This document shows, in pieces, positions 25,193-34,646 of a DNA stretch of 64,000 nt. The position numbers and the translations under genes are program-made. The stretch covers positions 1 to 64,000 of the forward strand of contig PXDB01000053.1 in assembly GCA_003565155.1 (NCBI GenBank). The letters run 5' to 3'. The notes under the pieces were generated by a model. It did not search any database, was not told the DNA's origin, and saw only the letters and a list, made by a program, of their open reading frames with translations. Source of the DNA: Nitriliruptoraceae bacterium (lineage in GTDB: Bacteria; Actinomycetota; Nitriliruptoria; Nitriliruptorales; Nitriliruptoraceae). Each line of letters begins with the position of its first letter. Position 1 is the first letter of the stretch.

Positions 25193-26673
25193 AGCTCGTA
25201 GCAGTCACCAGTTGCCCCACCGGCATCGCCCACAGCGAGATGGCCGCCGAGGCCCTCGAGGTCGCGGCCAAGGAGAAGGGCCACGAGATCCACGTCGAGG
25301 TCCAGGGGGCCGCCGGCGGCCCGCCGATCCCCGCTGAGGCGATCAAGAGCGCTGATGCGGTCATCTTCGCGGTGGACGCCAGCGTCCGGGAGATCGAACG
25401 CTTCGCGCACCTGCCCAAGGTGGAGGTGCGCACCCGCGAGGCCATCGACCGTACGGCCGGCATCGTCGACCGCGCCGTCGAGGCGGCACAGAACCGGACG
25501 CCCGTCACCGCCGGAGCACCCGCGGAGGGCGGCGCAGGCGATGAGGAGGAGGACGTCTTCGCGAGCGTCACCGGCCAGGGGACCAGCAAGGGGGAGGAGG
25601 CCCGCCGGTGGCTGATGACCGGTGTCTCCTACATGATCCCCTTCGTGGTCGCCGGCGGGATCCTGATCGCGCTCTCCTTCGCCATCGCCGACGCCGTGGC
25701 GGTCACCGAGGTGAGCGTGTTCGACCCGGAGACCGGTCTGGCGACCCCCGGTGATCTGGGCATCGACACCATCACCTGGATCGGCGCGGTCCTGCTCACG
25801 ATCGGCGGCACCGCCTTCGGGATGCTCGTGCCGATCCTCGCCGGCTACATCGCCTACGCCATGGCGGACCGCCCCGGCCTGGCTCCCGGCATCGTGGGCG
25901 GCCTGCTGGCCAACACCGTGGAGGCCGGGTTCCTCGGCGGCATCATCGCCGGTCTGCTGGCCGGCGCGATCGTGATGGCGCTGAAGCGGATCCCCGCGAA
26001 GGGGACGCTGAAGCGGATGATGCCGATCCTCGTCTACCCGATCATCGGGGTGCTCGGCGTCGGTGCGCTGATGCTGCTGGTCGTGGGCGAACCCGTCGCC
26101 GCCATCAACCAGGGGCTGGGTGACTGGCTCACCGGGCTGTCCGGTGCCAACCAGATCCTGCTGGGCCTGATCATCGGGGCGATGATGGCCTTCGACATGG
26201 GTGGACCCGTCAACAAGGTGGCCTACGCCTTCGGGCTCCTGTCGCTGGAGGCCGGCAACTTCCAGATCATGGCCGCGGTCATGGCCGCCGGCATGACCCC
26301 GCCGCTCGGACTCGCCCTGGCGACGGTCGTCCGCAAGCAGCTGTTCAACGAGGGTGAGCGCCGCGCCGGCCAGGCCGCGTGGGTCATGGGCGCGTCCTTC
26401 ATCACCGAGGGTGCGATCCCCTTCGCCGCCGCCGACCCCATCAGGGTCATCCCCTCGCTGATGGTCGGCTCGGCCACCACGGGCGCCCTGTCCCTGGCCT
26501 TCAGCGCCAGCCTCCAGGCACCCCACGGCGGCATCTGGGTGATCGGCGTGATCGGCAACCCGCTGCTCTACCTGGTCGCGATCGCCATCGGGACCGTGGT
26601 CACCGCCGCGATGGTCGTCGGGCTGAAGTCGCTCGGTCGCACGGAGAAGGAGGCTGCGGTCCCCGCCGCCTGA
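25189..26673 (+). CDS. fruA: Fructose PTS EIIBC permease
   Basis: A 494-residue fructose transporter. The IIB domain (about residues 1-100) carries the phosphorylated Cys9 in TSCPTGIAHS; a linker of about 40 residues rich in Ala, Glu and Gly leads to the IIC domain (from about residue 140) with roughly nine membrane segments, including the MAFDMGGPVNKVAYAF motif and the FITEGAIPFAAADP segment characteristic of fructose IIC. It takes up fructose and releases fructose 1-phosphate, the FruK substrate. GTG start overlapping the IIA stop. Confidence 0.93.
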   Translation: MKLVAVTSCPTGIAHSEMAAEALEVAAKEKGHEIHVEVQGAAGGPPIPAEAIKSADAVIFAVDASVREIERFAHLPKVEVRTREAIDRTAGIVDRAVEAAQNRTPVTAGAPAEGGAGDEEEDVFASVTGQGTSKGEEARRWLMTGVSYMIPFVVAGGILIALSFAIADAVAVTEVSVFDPETGLATPGDLGIDTITWIGAVLLTIGGTAFGMLVPILAGYIAYAMADRPGLAPGIVGGLLANTVEAGFLGGIIAGLLAGAIVMALKRIPAKGTLKRMMPILVYPIIGVLGVGALMLLVVGEPVAAINQGLGDWLTGLSGANQILLGLIIGAMMAFDMGGPVNKVAYAFGLLSLEAGNFQIMAAVMAAGMTPPLGLALATVVRKQLFNEGERRAGQAAWVMGASFITEGAIPFAAADPIRVIPSLMVGSATTGALSLAFSASLQAPHGGIWVIGVIGNPLLYLVAIAIGTVVTAAMVVGLKSLGRTEKEAAVPAA

Positions 26674-26722
26674 GGACCGCAGCCGGGGTGCCCGTCGCAC
26701 GCGATGGGCGCCCCGGCGGTCC
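26674..26722 (+). terminator. Strong hairpin between fruA and ptsH
   Basis: A 12-bp stem (26682-26693 with 26706-26717, one G-U pair) is extended by a 5-bp outer stem (GGACC 26674-26678 with GGTCC 26718-26722) after a three-base bulge. It begins immediately after the fruA stop and has no U-tract. It may act as a partial terminator or 3'-end protector, separating expression of fruA from ptsH-ptsI. Confidence 0.6.
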
Positions 26723-26750
26723 ACACCACAACGATGGGAGAGGAAACGTC

Positions 26751-27023
26751 ATGGCACAGCGGACCGTCGCACTACCCAACCCCTCCGGCCTCCACGCCCG
26801 CCCGGCGAAGGTCTTCGCCTCGGCAGCCGCGGAGTCCGGAGCCAAGGTCACCGTCAGCAAGGGCGAGCGGGAGGTCAACGCGGCCTCCGTGCTCTCCATC
26901 CTCACCCTGGACTGTCACCAGGGCGACGAGATCACGATCAGCGTCGACGGCGAGGACGCCGAGGCCACCCTCGACCACCTCGTCGGCCTGATAGAGGGCG
27001 GGCTCGGGGAGGAGACGGCGTGA
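26751..27023 (+). CDS. ptsH: Phosphocarrier protein HPr
   Basis: A 90-residue HPr that shuttles phosphate from enzyme I to IIA. The active His15 is in PSGLHARPA. A serine at position 46 (NAASVL) matches the regulatory site used by HPr kinase in Firmicutes; whether it is used here is unknown. ATG with GGGAGAGGA upstream, 77 bp after fruA across a strong hairpin. Its stop overlaps the enzyme I GTG by four bases. Confidence 0.94.
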   Translation: MAQRTVALPNPSGLHARPAKVFASAAAESGAKVTVSKGEREVNAASVLSILTLDCHQGDEITISVDGEDAEATLDHLVGLIEGGLGEETA

Positions 27024-28759
27024 CCACCACCCTGACCGGCCGCGCAGCCGCGCCCGGTGCCGCCGTCGCCCCGGTGTTCGTGCTGCGGACCGACGTGCCC
27101 GCGAGCCCGATCCCCGAGCGCCGTCGCGGCGCCACCGACGCCGAGGTGGCACGCCTGCGCTCGGCGCTGGACGCCGCCCGATCCCAGCTCGCGGAGCTGG
27201 CCACGAAGGTGGCGGAGGAGGCGGGCCAGTCGGAGGCGGAGATCTTCGAGGCCCACGCGGAGTTCACCGCGGACCCGGAACTGGCCAACCTCGCCGCCGA
27301 CGCCATCGAGGACGGCGCCTCGGCGGAGCGGGCCGCCACGTCGGCCTTCGACACCTTCCGGGACCTGCTCAGCGCGTCCTCCAGCGAGTACCTGGCCGCC
27401 CGGGCCGCGGACCTCGACGACGTCCGTGACCGGGTGGTCGCGATCCTACAGGGAAGGACGACGATCGTGTCCGCTCCCGAGGAGCGTTCGGTCATCGTCG
27501 CCCGCGAGCTCACGCCCTCCCAGACCGCGAGCCTGCCGAAGGCGCTGATGGCGGCCCTGGTCACCGAGATGGGCTCACCCACCAGCCACGCGGCGATCCT
27601 GGCGCGCTCGCTCGGGATCCCGGCGATCGTGGGGTGCGAGGATCTGCTGGAGACGGTCGAGGACGGGATGCACGTTGCCGTCGACGGCCGCTCCGGTGAG
27701 CTGCTGCTCGACCCTGACGAGCAGCAGCAGGCCGACATCGCGGCGCGGATCGAGGAGGAGGAGGCCCGGCAGCGCGAGCTCGACAAGCTCAAGGACCAGC
27801 CGGGGGCCACCGCCGATGGTCACCGGGTGGAGCTGGCCGCCAACCTCGTCAGCCCCGAGGACCTGGCGCCGGCACTGGCCTCCGGCGCGGAGGGGTCCGG
27901 GTTGGTCCGCACGGAGTTCCTGTTCCAGGAGCGTCGCTCAGAGCCGAGCGTGGACGACCAGGTCGGGTTCTACACCCAGGTGCTGGAGGCCTTCCCCGGC
28001 CAGCGGGTGGTGTTCCGCACCATGGACGTCGGCGCGGACAAGCCACTGCCCTTCGTGGAGCGGGACGCGGAGGAGAACCCGGCGCTGGGCCTGCGTGGGA
28101 TCCGCCTGCACCTCGACCGCCCGGAGCTGTTCCGCACCCAGCTGCGGGCGCTGCTGCGGGCGCGTGCCGCGGTGGCTGGCACCGACGCCGGCCGCCTGGC
28201 GATCATGTTCCCCCTGATCGCCAAGGTGAGCGAGGTGCTCGCCGCCCGGTCGCACCTGGAGGAGGTCGCCGCGGAGGAGGGCGTGGACCTCGACGACCTC
28301 GAGGTGGGCGTGATGATCGAGGTGCCCTCGGCAGCGCTGTCGGCGCAGCAGCTCGCCCAGCACGTCGACTTCTTCTCGATCGGCACCAACGATCTGCTGC
28401 AGTACCTCTTCGCCGTCGACCGGCTGCAGGGCGGTGTCGCCGACATCGCCGACCCCTTCGAGCCCGCCGTGCTCCGCCTGATCGGTGAGATCATCGCCGC
28501 CGGTCATGCGCACGGTGCGTGGGTCGGGGTGTGCGGGGAGACCGCCAGCGACCCCCTGATCGCCGCCGCGCTGGTCGGCCTCGGCGCCGACGAGCTGTCC
28601 ATGACCCGTGCCGCGATCCCGGAGGTCAAGGACGCCCTCTCGCAGCTGACCCTGGCCGAGTGCCAGGAGGCGGTCCAGCAGGCTCTGGCCGCGGGCGATG
28701 ATGCCGAGGGGATCCGGGCGCAGCTCGCGGCAGCCTTCACGGGTTCCCGCGGCGCCTGA
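27020..28759 (+). CDS. ptsI: PTS enzyme I (phosphoenolpyruvate-protein phosphotransferase)
   Basis: A 579-residue enzyme I that takes phosphate from PEP and gives it to HPr. The N-terminal HPr-binding domain is followed by the phosphohistidine domain, with the active His at about residue 190 in MGSPTSHAAILAR, and the PEP-binding barrel containing GLVRTEFLF, RTMDVGADKPLPF, EVPSAAL, FFSIGTNDLLQY and the reactive Cys in GVCGE. Last gene of the operon. Having general PTS proteins in the fructose operon suggests fructose may be the main PTS sugar of this organism. Confidence 0.94.
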   Translation: MTTTLTGRAAAPGAAVAPVFVLRTDVPASPIPERRRGATDAEVARLRSALDAARSQLAELATKVAEEAGQSEAEIFEAHAEFTADPELANLAADAIEDGASAERAATSAFDTFRDLLSASSSEYLAARAADLDDVRDRVVAILQGRTTIVSAPEERSVIVARELTPSQTASLPKALMAALVTEMGSPTSHAAILARSLGIPAIVGCEDLLETVEDGMHVAVDGRSGELLLDPDEQQQADIAARIEEEEARQRELDKLKDQPGATADGHRVELAANLVSPEDLAPALASGAEGSGLVRTEFLFQERRSEPSVDDQVGFYTQVLEAFPGQRVVFRTMDVGADKPLPFVERDAEENPALGLRGIRLHLDRPELFRTQLRALLRARAAVAGTDAGRLAIMFPLIAKVSEVLAARSHLEEVAAEEGVDLDDLEVGVMIEVPSAALSAQQLAQHVDFFSIGTNDLLQYLFAVDRLQGGVADIADPFEPAVLRLIGEIIAAGHAHGAWVGVCGETASDPLIAAALVGLGADELSMTRAAIPEVKDALSQLTLAECQEAVQQALAAGDDAEGIRAQLAAAFTGSRGA

Positions 28760-28829
28760 GGCACCGATCGGGCAGCCCACACCTGCGTCGGGCGGGCGCG
28801 GTTCGGCCCCCCACGGGGGTGGAGACCCC

Positions 28830-28835
28830 TAGGCT
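28830..28835 (+). promoter_or_regulatory. Candidate -10 box (TAGGCT) of the tkt-tal operon
   Basis: TAGGCT lies 51 bases before the transketolase ATG at 28886. Just upstream, CCCCCACGGGGGT (about 28808-28820) could form a short GC-rich hairpin ending the ptsI transcript. Confidence 0.4.
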
Positions 28836-28885
28836 CGTTGCCGACGACGGCGCGGCACCGCGACCCTCCACCCCCGGAGCACCCC

Positions 28886-30985
28886 ATGGCCACCCCTGCC
28901 GACTGGACCGAACTCGATGCGCGGACGGTCGATGCGGTGCGGGTGCTGGCGATGGACGCGGTGGAGCGCGTCGGCAACGGGCATCCGGGGACGGCGATGA
29001 GCCTGGCGCCGGCCGCCTACCTGCTGTTCCAGCGGCACCTGCGTCATGACCCTTCGGATCCGTCGTGGTTGGGGCGGGACCGGTTCGTGTTGTCCGCGGG
29101 GCACTCGTCGCTGACGCTGTACATCCAGCTGTTCCTGTCCGGGTACGGGCTCGAGGTGGAGGACCTCGCGGCGTTCAGGACGCTGCACTCCGCCACACCC
29201 GGCCACCCGGAGTGGGGCCACACGGCGGGGGTGGAGACCACCACCGGGCCGCTGGGGCAGGGCGTCGGCAACGCCGTGGGGATGGCGATGGCCGCCCGGC
29301 GTACCCGTGCGCTGCTGGATGCGGACGCCGCGCCGGGCGGGTCGGTGTTCGACCATCACGTGTACGTGATCGCCTCGGACGGGGACCTCCAGGAGGGGGT
29401 CTCCGGTGAGGCGTCGTCGCTGGCGGGCACCCAGGAGCTGTCCAACCTCACCCTGCTCTGGGACGACAACCGGATCTCCATCGAGGGGCGCACCGACATC
29501 GCCTTCACCGAGGATGTGGTGGCCCGGTACGCGGCGTACGGCTGGCACGTGCAGGAGGTGGACTGGACCGCCACCGGCGAGTACCACGAGGACGTTGCCG
29601 CGTTGGATGCGGCGCTGGCTGCCGCACGTGCGGAGACCTCCCGGCCGTCGTTCATCCGGCTGCGGACCATCATCGGCTGGCCGGCACCGAACGCGCAGGA
29701 CACCGGGGCGGTGCACGGCGCGAAGCTCGGCGCCGAGGAGGTGGCGGCCACCCGCCGGGTGCTGGGCTGGGAGCAGCCCCCGATGGTGGTGCCCGGCGAG
29801 CTGCTCGCCCACGCCCGGCAGGTCAAGGACCGCGGGGCGGCCGCACGGGCGGCCTGGGAGGAACGCTTCGTGGCATGGCAGCAGGCCAACCCCGAGGGTG
29901 CGGCACTGCTGGCACGCCTGCAGGAACGTCGCCTGCCCGAGGGGTGGGACGCACAGTTGCCGGTGTTCACGCCGGGGGACAAGGTCGCGACCCGTGCGGC
30001 CTCCGGCAAGGTCCTGACCGCCCTGGCGGCAGCGCTACCGGAGCTGTGGGGCGGCTCCGCGGACCTCGCAGGGTCGAACAACACCACCCCGGCCGGTCAG
30101 CCCTCCTTCCTGCCCGCCCACCGCTCCACCGACAACTTCACCGGCCACGAGGGCGGCCGGGTGCTGCACTTCGGGGTCCGTGAGCACGCCATGGGTGCGA
30201 TCTGCAACGGCATCGCCCTCCACGGGTTGACCCGCCCCTACGCCGGGACCTTCCTGGTGTTCTCCGACTACATGCGCCCCGCGGTGCGCCTCGCCGCGCT
30301 CATGGGCCTGCCGGTGACCTACGTGTGGACCCACGACTCCATCGGCCTCGGTGAGGACGGACCCACCCACCAGCCGGTCGAACACCTCACCGCCCTGCGC
30401 GCCATCCCGGGCCTTGCGGTCCTCCGTCCCGCCGACGCCAACGAGACCGTGTACGCGTGGGCTGAGATCCAACGTCGCAGCACCCTGCCGGGCACCCCGA
30501 CCGCACTCGCCCTGTCCAGACAGGGCCTGCCGGTCCTCGCCGGCACCGACCCGGAGGGGGTCGCCCGCGGCGGCTACATCCTGGCCGATGCGGATGGTGA
30601 CCCGGAGGTGATCGTGCTGGCCACCGGTTCCGAGGTCCACCTCGCCGTCGCCGCCCAGCAAGCCCTCGACGGTGAGATCGCGGTGCGGGCGGTGTCGATG
30701 CCCTGCCTCGAGTGGTTCGCCGCCCAGGACCCCGACTACCGCGACCACGTCCTGCCGCCGCACATCACCGCCCGCATCTCCGTCGAGGCCGGCATCGCCA
30801 TGTCCTGGCGGCACCTCACCGGCGATGCCGGCACCCACCTCGGGGTCGAGTCCTTCGGCGCCTCCGCCGACCACCAGACCCTGTTCGACCACGTCGGCCT
30901 CACCGTGGACAACCTCGTCGACACCATCCGTGACCTCACCGCTGCCCGACCCACTGACCCTGCGTGCACCGAGGAGCAGCCATGA
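28886..30985 (+). CDS. tkt: Transketolase
   Basis: A 699-residue TPP enzyme moving two-carbon units between sugar phosphates in the non-oxidative pentose phosphate pathway. Landmarks: GNGHPGTAMS near the N-terminus, FVLSAGHSS, GPLGQGVGNAVGMA, the TPP motif SDGDLQEG through LLWDDNRIS, the active His and Glu in GVREHAMG, and THDSIGLGEDGPTHQP. ATG with GGAG upstream. The stop overlaps the tal ATG. Co-transcription with transaldolase is common in actinobacteria. Confidence 0.95.
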   Translation: MATPADWTELDARTVDAVRVLAMDAVERVGNGHPGTAMSLAPAAYLLFQRHLRHDPSDPSWLGRDRFVLSAGHSSLTLYIQLFLSGYGLEVEDLAAFRTLHSATPGHPEWGHTAGVETTTGPLGQGVGNAVGMAMAARRTRALLDADAAPGGSVFDHHVYVIASDGDLQEGVSGEASSLAGTQELSNLTLLWDDNRISIEGRTDIAFTEDVVARYAAYGWHVQEVDWTATGEYHEDVAALDAALAAARAETSRPSFIRLRTIIGWPAPNAQDTGAVHGAKLGAEEVAATRRVLGWEQPPMVVPGELLAHARQVKDRGAAARAAWEERFVAWQQANPEGAALLARLQERRLPEGWDAQLPVFTPGDKVATRAASGKVLTALAAALPELWGGSADLAGSNNTTPAGQPSFLPAHRSTDNFTGHEGGRVLHFGVREHAMGAICNGIALHGLTRPYAGTFLVFSDYMRPAVRLAALMGLPVTYVWTHDSIGLGEDGPTHQPVEHLTALRAIPGLAVLRPADANETVYAWAEIQRRSTLPGTPTALALSRQGLPVLAGTDPEGVARGGYILADADGDPEVIVLATGSEVHLAVAAQQALDGEIAVRAVSMPCLEWFAAQDPDYRDHVLPPHITARISVEAGIAMSWRHLTGDAGTHLGVESFGASADHQTLFDHVGLTVDNLVDTIRDLTAARPTDPACTEEQP

Positions 30986-32097
30986 CCGCCACCACCGCCG
31001 CGCTGTCCGCTCAGGGCGTCGCGATCTGGCTGGATGATCTGTCCCGTGAACGGCTGGCCACGGGCGACCTCGCCGACCTCGTCGCGCAGCGTGATGTCGT
31101 CGGGGTGACCACCAACCCGGCGATCTTCCGGTCCGCCATCTCCGGGTCCGGTACCGCATCGGACCGCTACGCCGCGGACATCGCCCGCCTCGCCGCCGAC
31201 GGGAAGGACACCGAACGGATCGTGCGGGCGTTGACCACCGACGACGTGCGCAACGCCTGCGACCTGCTCCGCCCCGTGTGGGAGGCCACCGAGGGACAGG
31301 ACGGCCGGGTCTCCATCGAGGTGGACCCGCGGCTCGCCCACGACACCGACGCCACGATCGGCCAGGCGCACGAACTGTGGACCGAGGTGGACCGGGAGAA
31401 CCTGCTCATCAAGATCCCCGGCACGCGGGCTGGCCTGCCCGCCATCCGCACCACCATCGCCGCCGGGATCTCGGTCAACGTCACCCTGCTGTTCTCCGTC
31501 CAGCGCTACCAGCAGGTCATGGACGTCTACCACGGCGGCCTCGAGGACCGACTGGCCGCAGGCCAGCCCATCGACCACATCCACTCCGTGGCGTCGTTCT
31601 TCGTCTCCCGGGTCGACACCGCCGTCGACCCCCTGCTCACCGACCACCCCGACCCGGCCGCCACCAACCTCAAAGGCACCGCCGCCATCGCGAACGCCCG
31701 GCTGGCCTACGCCGCCTTCCTCGAGGTGTCGGACAGCGACCGCTGGCAGGCCCTCGAGGAAGCCGGCGCCAACCCCCAGCGCCCCCTGTGGGCCTCCACC
31801 GGGGTGAAGAACCCCGACTATCCACCCACCCTCTACGTCGACGAGCTCGTCGCCCCGGGCACCGTCAACACCATGCCCGCGGCCACGCTCCAGGCGGTGG
31901 TCGACGGCACACCCGTCACCGCGGATCGCATCACCCCCCACCTCGACCACGCCGCAGGCGTGCTCCAGCGGCTCACCACCTACGGCATCGACCTCGACCA
32001 GGTCACCACCGACCTCGAGACCGCCGGCGTCACGGCCTTCGAGCAGGCCTGGACCGCACTGCTGGAGACCGTGGAGCAACGTCGACGGGCGGCATGA
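30982..32097 (+). CDS. tal: Transaldolase
   Basis: A 371-residue transaldolase of the longer actinobacterial/cyanobacterial type, which transfers dihydroxyacetone units between sedoheptulose 7-phosphate and glyceraldehyde 3-phosphate. The Schiff-base lysine is in LLIKIPGT; VTTNPAIFRSAI, GISVNVTLLFSV and SVASFFVSRVDT are typical. ATG overlaps the tkt stop by four bases. No zwf/opcA follows; the next gene is the convergent PepA. Confidence 0.94.
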   Translation: MTATTAALSAQGVAIWLDDLSRERLATGDLADLVAQRDVVGVTTNPAIFRSAISGSGTASDRYAADIARLAADGKDTERIVRALTTDDVRNACDLLRPVWEATEGQDGRVSIEVDPRLAHDTDATIGQAHELWTEVDRENLLIKIPGTRAGLPAIRTTIAAGISVNVTLLFSVQRYQQVMDVYHGGLEDRLAAGQPIDHIHSVASFFVSRVDTAVDPLLTDHPDPAATNLKGTAAIANARLAYAAFLEVSDSDRWQALEEAGANPQRPLWASTGVKNPDYPPTLYVDELVAPGTVNTMPAATLQAVVDGTPVTADRITPHLDHAAGVLQRLTTYGIDLDQVTTDLETAGVTAFEQAWTALLETVEQRRRAA

Positions 32098-32118
32098 CGG
32101 GCCGGCCCCGGCGGCGGC

Positions 32119-33621
32119 TCACTGCGTGCGCAGCCAGGCCAGCAGGGTCCGTGCCGGGATCCCCGTCCCGCCCTTGGCGAGCTCACCGCGCGCCTCATCG
32201 GTCCAGGCGGTGCCGGCGATGTCCAGGTGGGCCCACGGCGTACCCTCGGGCACGAACCGGTGCAGGAACAGCCCCGCGTAGATCGTGCCGGCAGACCGGC
32301 CTGCGGTGTTGCGCACGTCGGCGATCGCCCCCTCGAGCCGGTCGCCGTACTCCGCGGTGGCCACGGGCAGTCGCCACAGCGGCTCGCCCGCCGCGGTCCC
32401 GGCCGCCAGCAACCCCTCCGCGAGCTGGTCCTCGCTGGACAGCAGCGCCCCGATGCGATCCCCCAGGGCGACCACCGCAGCGCCCGTCAGCGTCGCGACG
32501 TCGATGATGACGTCCGGCTCGAGCTCCCCGGCGTGGACGAGCGCGTCCGCCAGCACAAGGCGGCCCTCGGCGTCGGTGTTGGTCACCTCGATGGTGGTGC
32601 CATCCTTGGCGGTCAGCACGTCACTGACCCGGGTCGCGGTGCCCGAGGGCATGTTCTCCGCCAGCGCCAGGACCGCGGTGACAGCGACGGGCAGCTCGAG
32701 TTCCGCGGCAGCCCTGACCACGGCCAGGGCGGTGGCCGCCCCCGCCATGTCGAGCTTCATGGTCATCATGGCGTCACTGGACTTCAGCGACAGCCCGCCG
32801 GTGTCGAAGGTGATGCCCTTCCCGACCACGGCGACGTGTCGGGTCGCCCCCGCCGGGGCGTAGGAGAGCTCCACGAGCCGTGGAGGGGCCTCGGACCCCT
32901 GGCCGACGCCCAGCAGCGCGCCGTACCCGCCCTCGGCCAGGGCCACCTCATCCAGCACACGCGTCTCGATGGGCAGGCCGGCGACCTCTGCCACCGCACG
33001 TTCCGCCAGGGCCGGTGGCCGCTTGTCCTGCGGTGGGGTGTTCACCAGATCCCGGACCAGGCACTGCGCCCCCGCCGTCACCCGGGCCACCGTCACCGCG
33101 GCACGGGCAGCGTCCGGCTCGCCCACGGCCTGCACCCCGATGGTGGCCAGCTCGAAGGGCTGCGCCTTCGACCGGTAGTCACCGAAGCGGTAGCTGCCGA
33201 GCAGCGCCCCCTCGGCGACGGCCTGCACCCCCACCGCCGGCGCCAACTCGTCGACGGCATCCGCCAGCGCCAGGGTGAGCGTCTCCACCCGTTCCGCGGC
33301 GGAGGCGGCAGCGGCGGCGGCCGTGCGCAGCGTGGCAGCGGTGGCATCCTCCGCGGACCCGAGACCCACGACCAGCAGCGTCCGTGTCGGCAGGCTGCCC
33401 CGGGTGGGTATCCGCAGCACGGTCCCGACCGCCGGGTCGAAGCCCGCCGCGGAGAGCTCCGTGGTCAGGTCGAGTCCGGCTGCGTCGGCGAGTGCGGCGG
33501 CCGGCGCGCTCAGCTCCGGCGGGTCGGTCCGCTCGCCGGAGGCCGGCGCGAAGGCGCCGATGGCCACCAGGTCGGCGGCACTGGACTCCAGCGGTGCGGT
33601 GACGACGTCCACGACGGGCAC
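32119..33621 (-). CDS. pepA: Leucyl aminopeptidase (M17, PepA type)
   Basis: A 500-residue cytosolic di-zinc aminopeptidase that removes N-terminal residues from peptides. The C-terminal catalytic domain contains the metal and active-site signatures GKGITFDTGGLSLK, MKLDMAGA and NTDAEGRLVLADAL. The N-terminal domain (about 150 residues) is Ala-rich, as usual. GTG at 33621 has AAGGAGG five bases upstream; a longer open frame to 33693 lacks a ribosome site. Monocistronic. Confidence 0.94.
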   Translation of the reverse strand: MPVVDVVTAPLESSAADLVAIGAFAPASGERTDPPELSAPAAALADAAGLDLTTELSAAGFDPAVGTVLRIPTRGSLPTRTLLVVGLGSAEDATAATLRTAAAAAASAAERVETLTLALADAVDELAPAVGVQAVAEGALLGSYRFGDYRSKAQPFELATIGVQAVGEPDAARAAVTVARVTAGAQCLVRDLVNTPPQDKRPPALAERAVAEVAGLPIETRVLDEVALAEGGYGALLGVGQGSEAPPRLVELSYAPAGATRHVAVVGKGITFDTGGLSLKSSDAMMTMKLDMAGAATALAVVRAAAELELPVAVTAVLALAENMPSGTATRVSDVLTAKDGTTIEVTNTDAEGRLVLADALVHAGELEPDVIIDVATLTGAAVVALGDRIGALLSSEDQLAEGLLAAGTAAGEPLWRLPVATAEYGDRLEGAIADVRNTAGRSAGTIYAGLFLHRFVPEGTPWAHLDIAGTAWTDEARGELAKGGTGIPARTLLAWLRTQ

Positions 33622-33703
33622 GGGGTCCTCCTTCAGGGCAGACGCGGCGAGCCTAACGCGTGCCGGCAGCGCCTCCGTGCGGCGGACCACCACCGGGCTG
33701 CAC

Positions 33704-33709
33704 TACCGT
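33704..33709 (+). promoter_or_regulatory. Candidate -10 box (TACCGT) for a leaderless cupin transcript
   Basis: TACCGT ends eight bases before the ATG at 33718. Normal -10 to start spacing puts the transcript start at or next to the A of the ATG, and no Shine-Dalgarno is present, so the mRNA is probably leaderless. Confidence 0.4.
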
Positions 33710-33717
33710 CCGGGCCC

Positions 33718-34209
33718 ATGGACGAGCACACCGTGGAGCGCGGGCCGGGCCGGGGTGGCACCGGTGTACGCCCCGTGGACCTCCGCGACTACGCCGATTT
33801 CCGCAGGGGACCTGCTTCCTGCGTGCGGGTGTTCGCCTCGGACCACCTCGCCGTGGATCTGTGGTGCATCGAGCCCGGCGCCAGCACCGGGGTGCTGCAC
33901 CACCCCGACCAGGACATCGCCTACACGGTCATCGGCGGGCGTTCCTGGTTCGTGACCGACGACGGAGAGGTCGGACTCGATCCCCTGGGGGCACTGCTCG
34001 TGCCGGCCGACACCATCCACGGCATCGACAACCGACTCGCCGACCCCCTCATCGTGCTCGCCGCCACGTCACCACCGGGCAGTGCGCAGGAGGACGCCGC
34101 CAGCGACGACGCGGCAGCGCTCGCCGCGGCCGTCCACCTCGACCCGGACCGCCCGAACCCGTTGCGACGGGCGATCGAGACCCTGCTCGGAAACCGTCGA
34201 TCGGACTGA
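33718..34209 (+). CDS. Cupin-domain protein
   Basis: A 163-residue single-cupin protein. The conserved beta-barrel spans about residues 40-125, with the motif-1 stretch TGVLHHPDQDIAYTVIGG (two adjacent His and an Asp/Glu region that could bind metal) and motif 2 around VPADTIHGIDN. A short charged C-terminal helix follows. No fused domain indicates a substrate, so this could be a sensor, isomerase or dioxygenase-like protein. It is followed after four bases by a hotdog protein, suggesting a small operon. Confidence 0.75.
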   Translation: MDEHTVERGPGRGGTGVRPVDLRDYADFRRGPASCVRVFASDHLAVDLWCIEPGASTGVLHHPDQDIAYTVIGGRSWFVTDDGEVGLDPLGALLVPADTIHGIDNRLADPLIVLAATSPPGSAQEDAASDDAAALAAAVHLDPDRPNPLRRAIETLLGNRRSD

Positions 34210-34213
34210 CCGG

Positions 34214-34603
34214 ATGCGACCCGGACCTCCACGCGGTGCCACCGCCACCCTCTCGGTGACGGTCGACGAGCCTGTCGCCGCCGGCGGTGACGGCGCGCCC
34301 GCGACCTACACCACGGTCGCCCTGACACGCGACGTGGAGCAGGTGTGTCGGCAACTGCTCACCCCGCACCTCGACGCCGACGAGGTGGCGGTCGGGGTAC
34401 GCCTCGAGCTGCTGCACCGCTCCCCTGTCCCGGTGGGCGCGCGGGTCGAGCTGACCGCGACCGTGGCCTCCGTGCGTCCTACGGAGGTGACCTGCGAGGT
34501 CCTCGCACGCCACCTCGGCGCGATCGTGGCGCGTGCCTCCCTCGAGCAGCGGGTGCTGACCACCACCGCGTTCGCGGCTGAGGTCGCCGCACGCGCCGGC
34601 TAG
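34214..34603 (+). CDS. Hotdog-fold thioesterase-like protein
   Basis: A 129-residue hotdog protein of the same FlK-like group as the gene at 19806. A Thr-rich N-terminal strand is followed by TRDVEQVCRQLL in place of the usual active-site helix and GVRLELLHRSPVPVGARVEL, then a RVLTTTAFAAEVA end. The usual Glu/Thr pair of FlK is not clearly preserved, so catalysis is uncertain. It starts four bases after the cupin stop and is probably translated from the same transcript. Confidence 0.6.
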   Translation: MRPGPPRGATATLSVTVDEPVAAGGDGAPATYTTVALTRDVEQVCRQLLTPHLDADEVAVGVRLELLHRSPVPVGARVELTATVASVRPTEVTCEVLARHLGAIVARASLEQRVLTTTAFAAEVAARAG

Positions 34604-34646
34604 GGCGGCGCGGCCGGGCGGTTGGCGCCGGAGCGTCAGGGTGCGA

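Noticed and set aside
33622-33693. Longer N-terminus for PepA
   Set aside because: The 24 extra residues lack a ribosome site, while the GTG at 33621 has AAGGAGG at ideal spacing.
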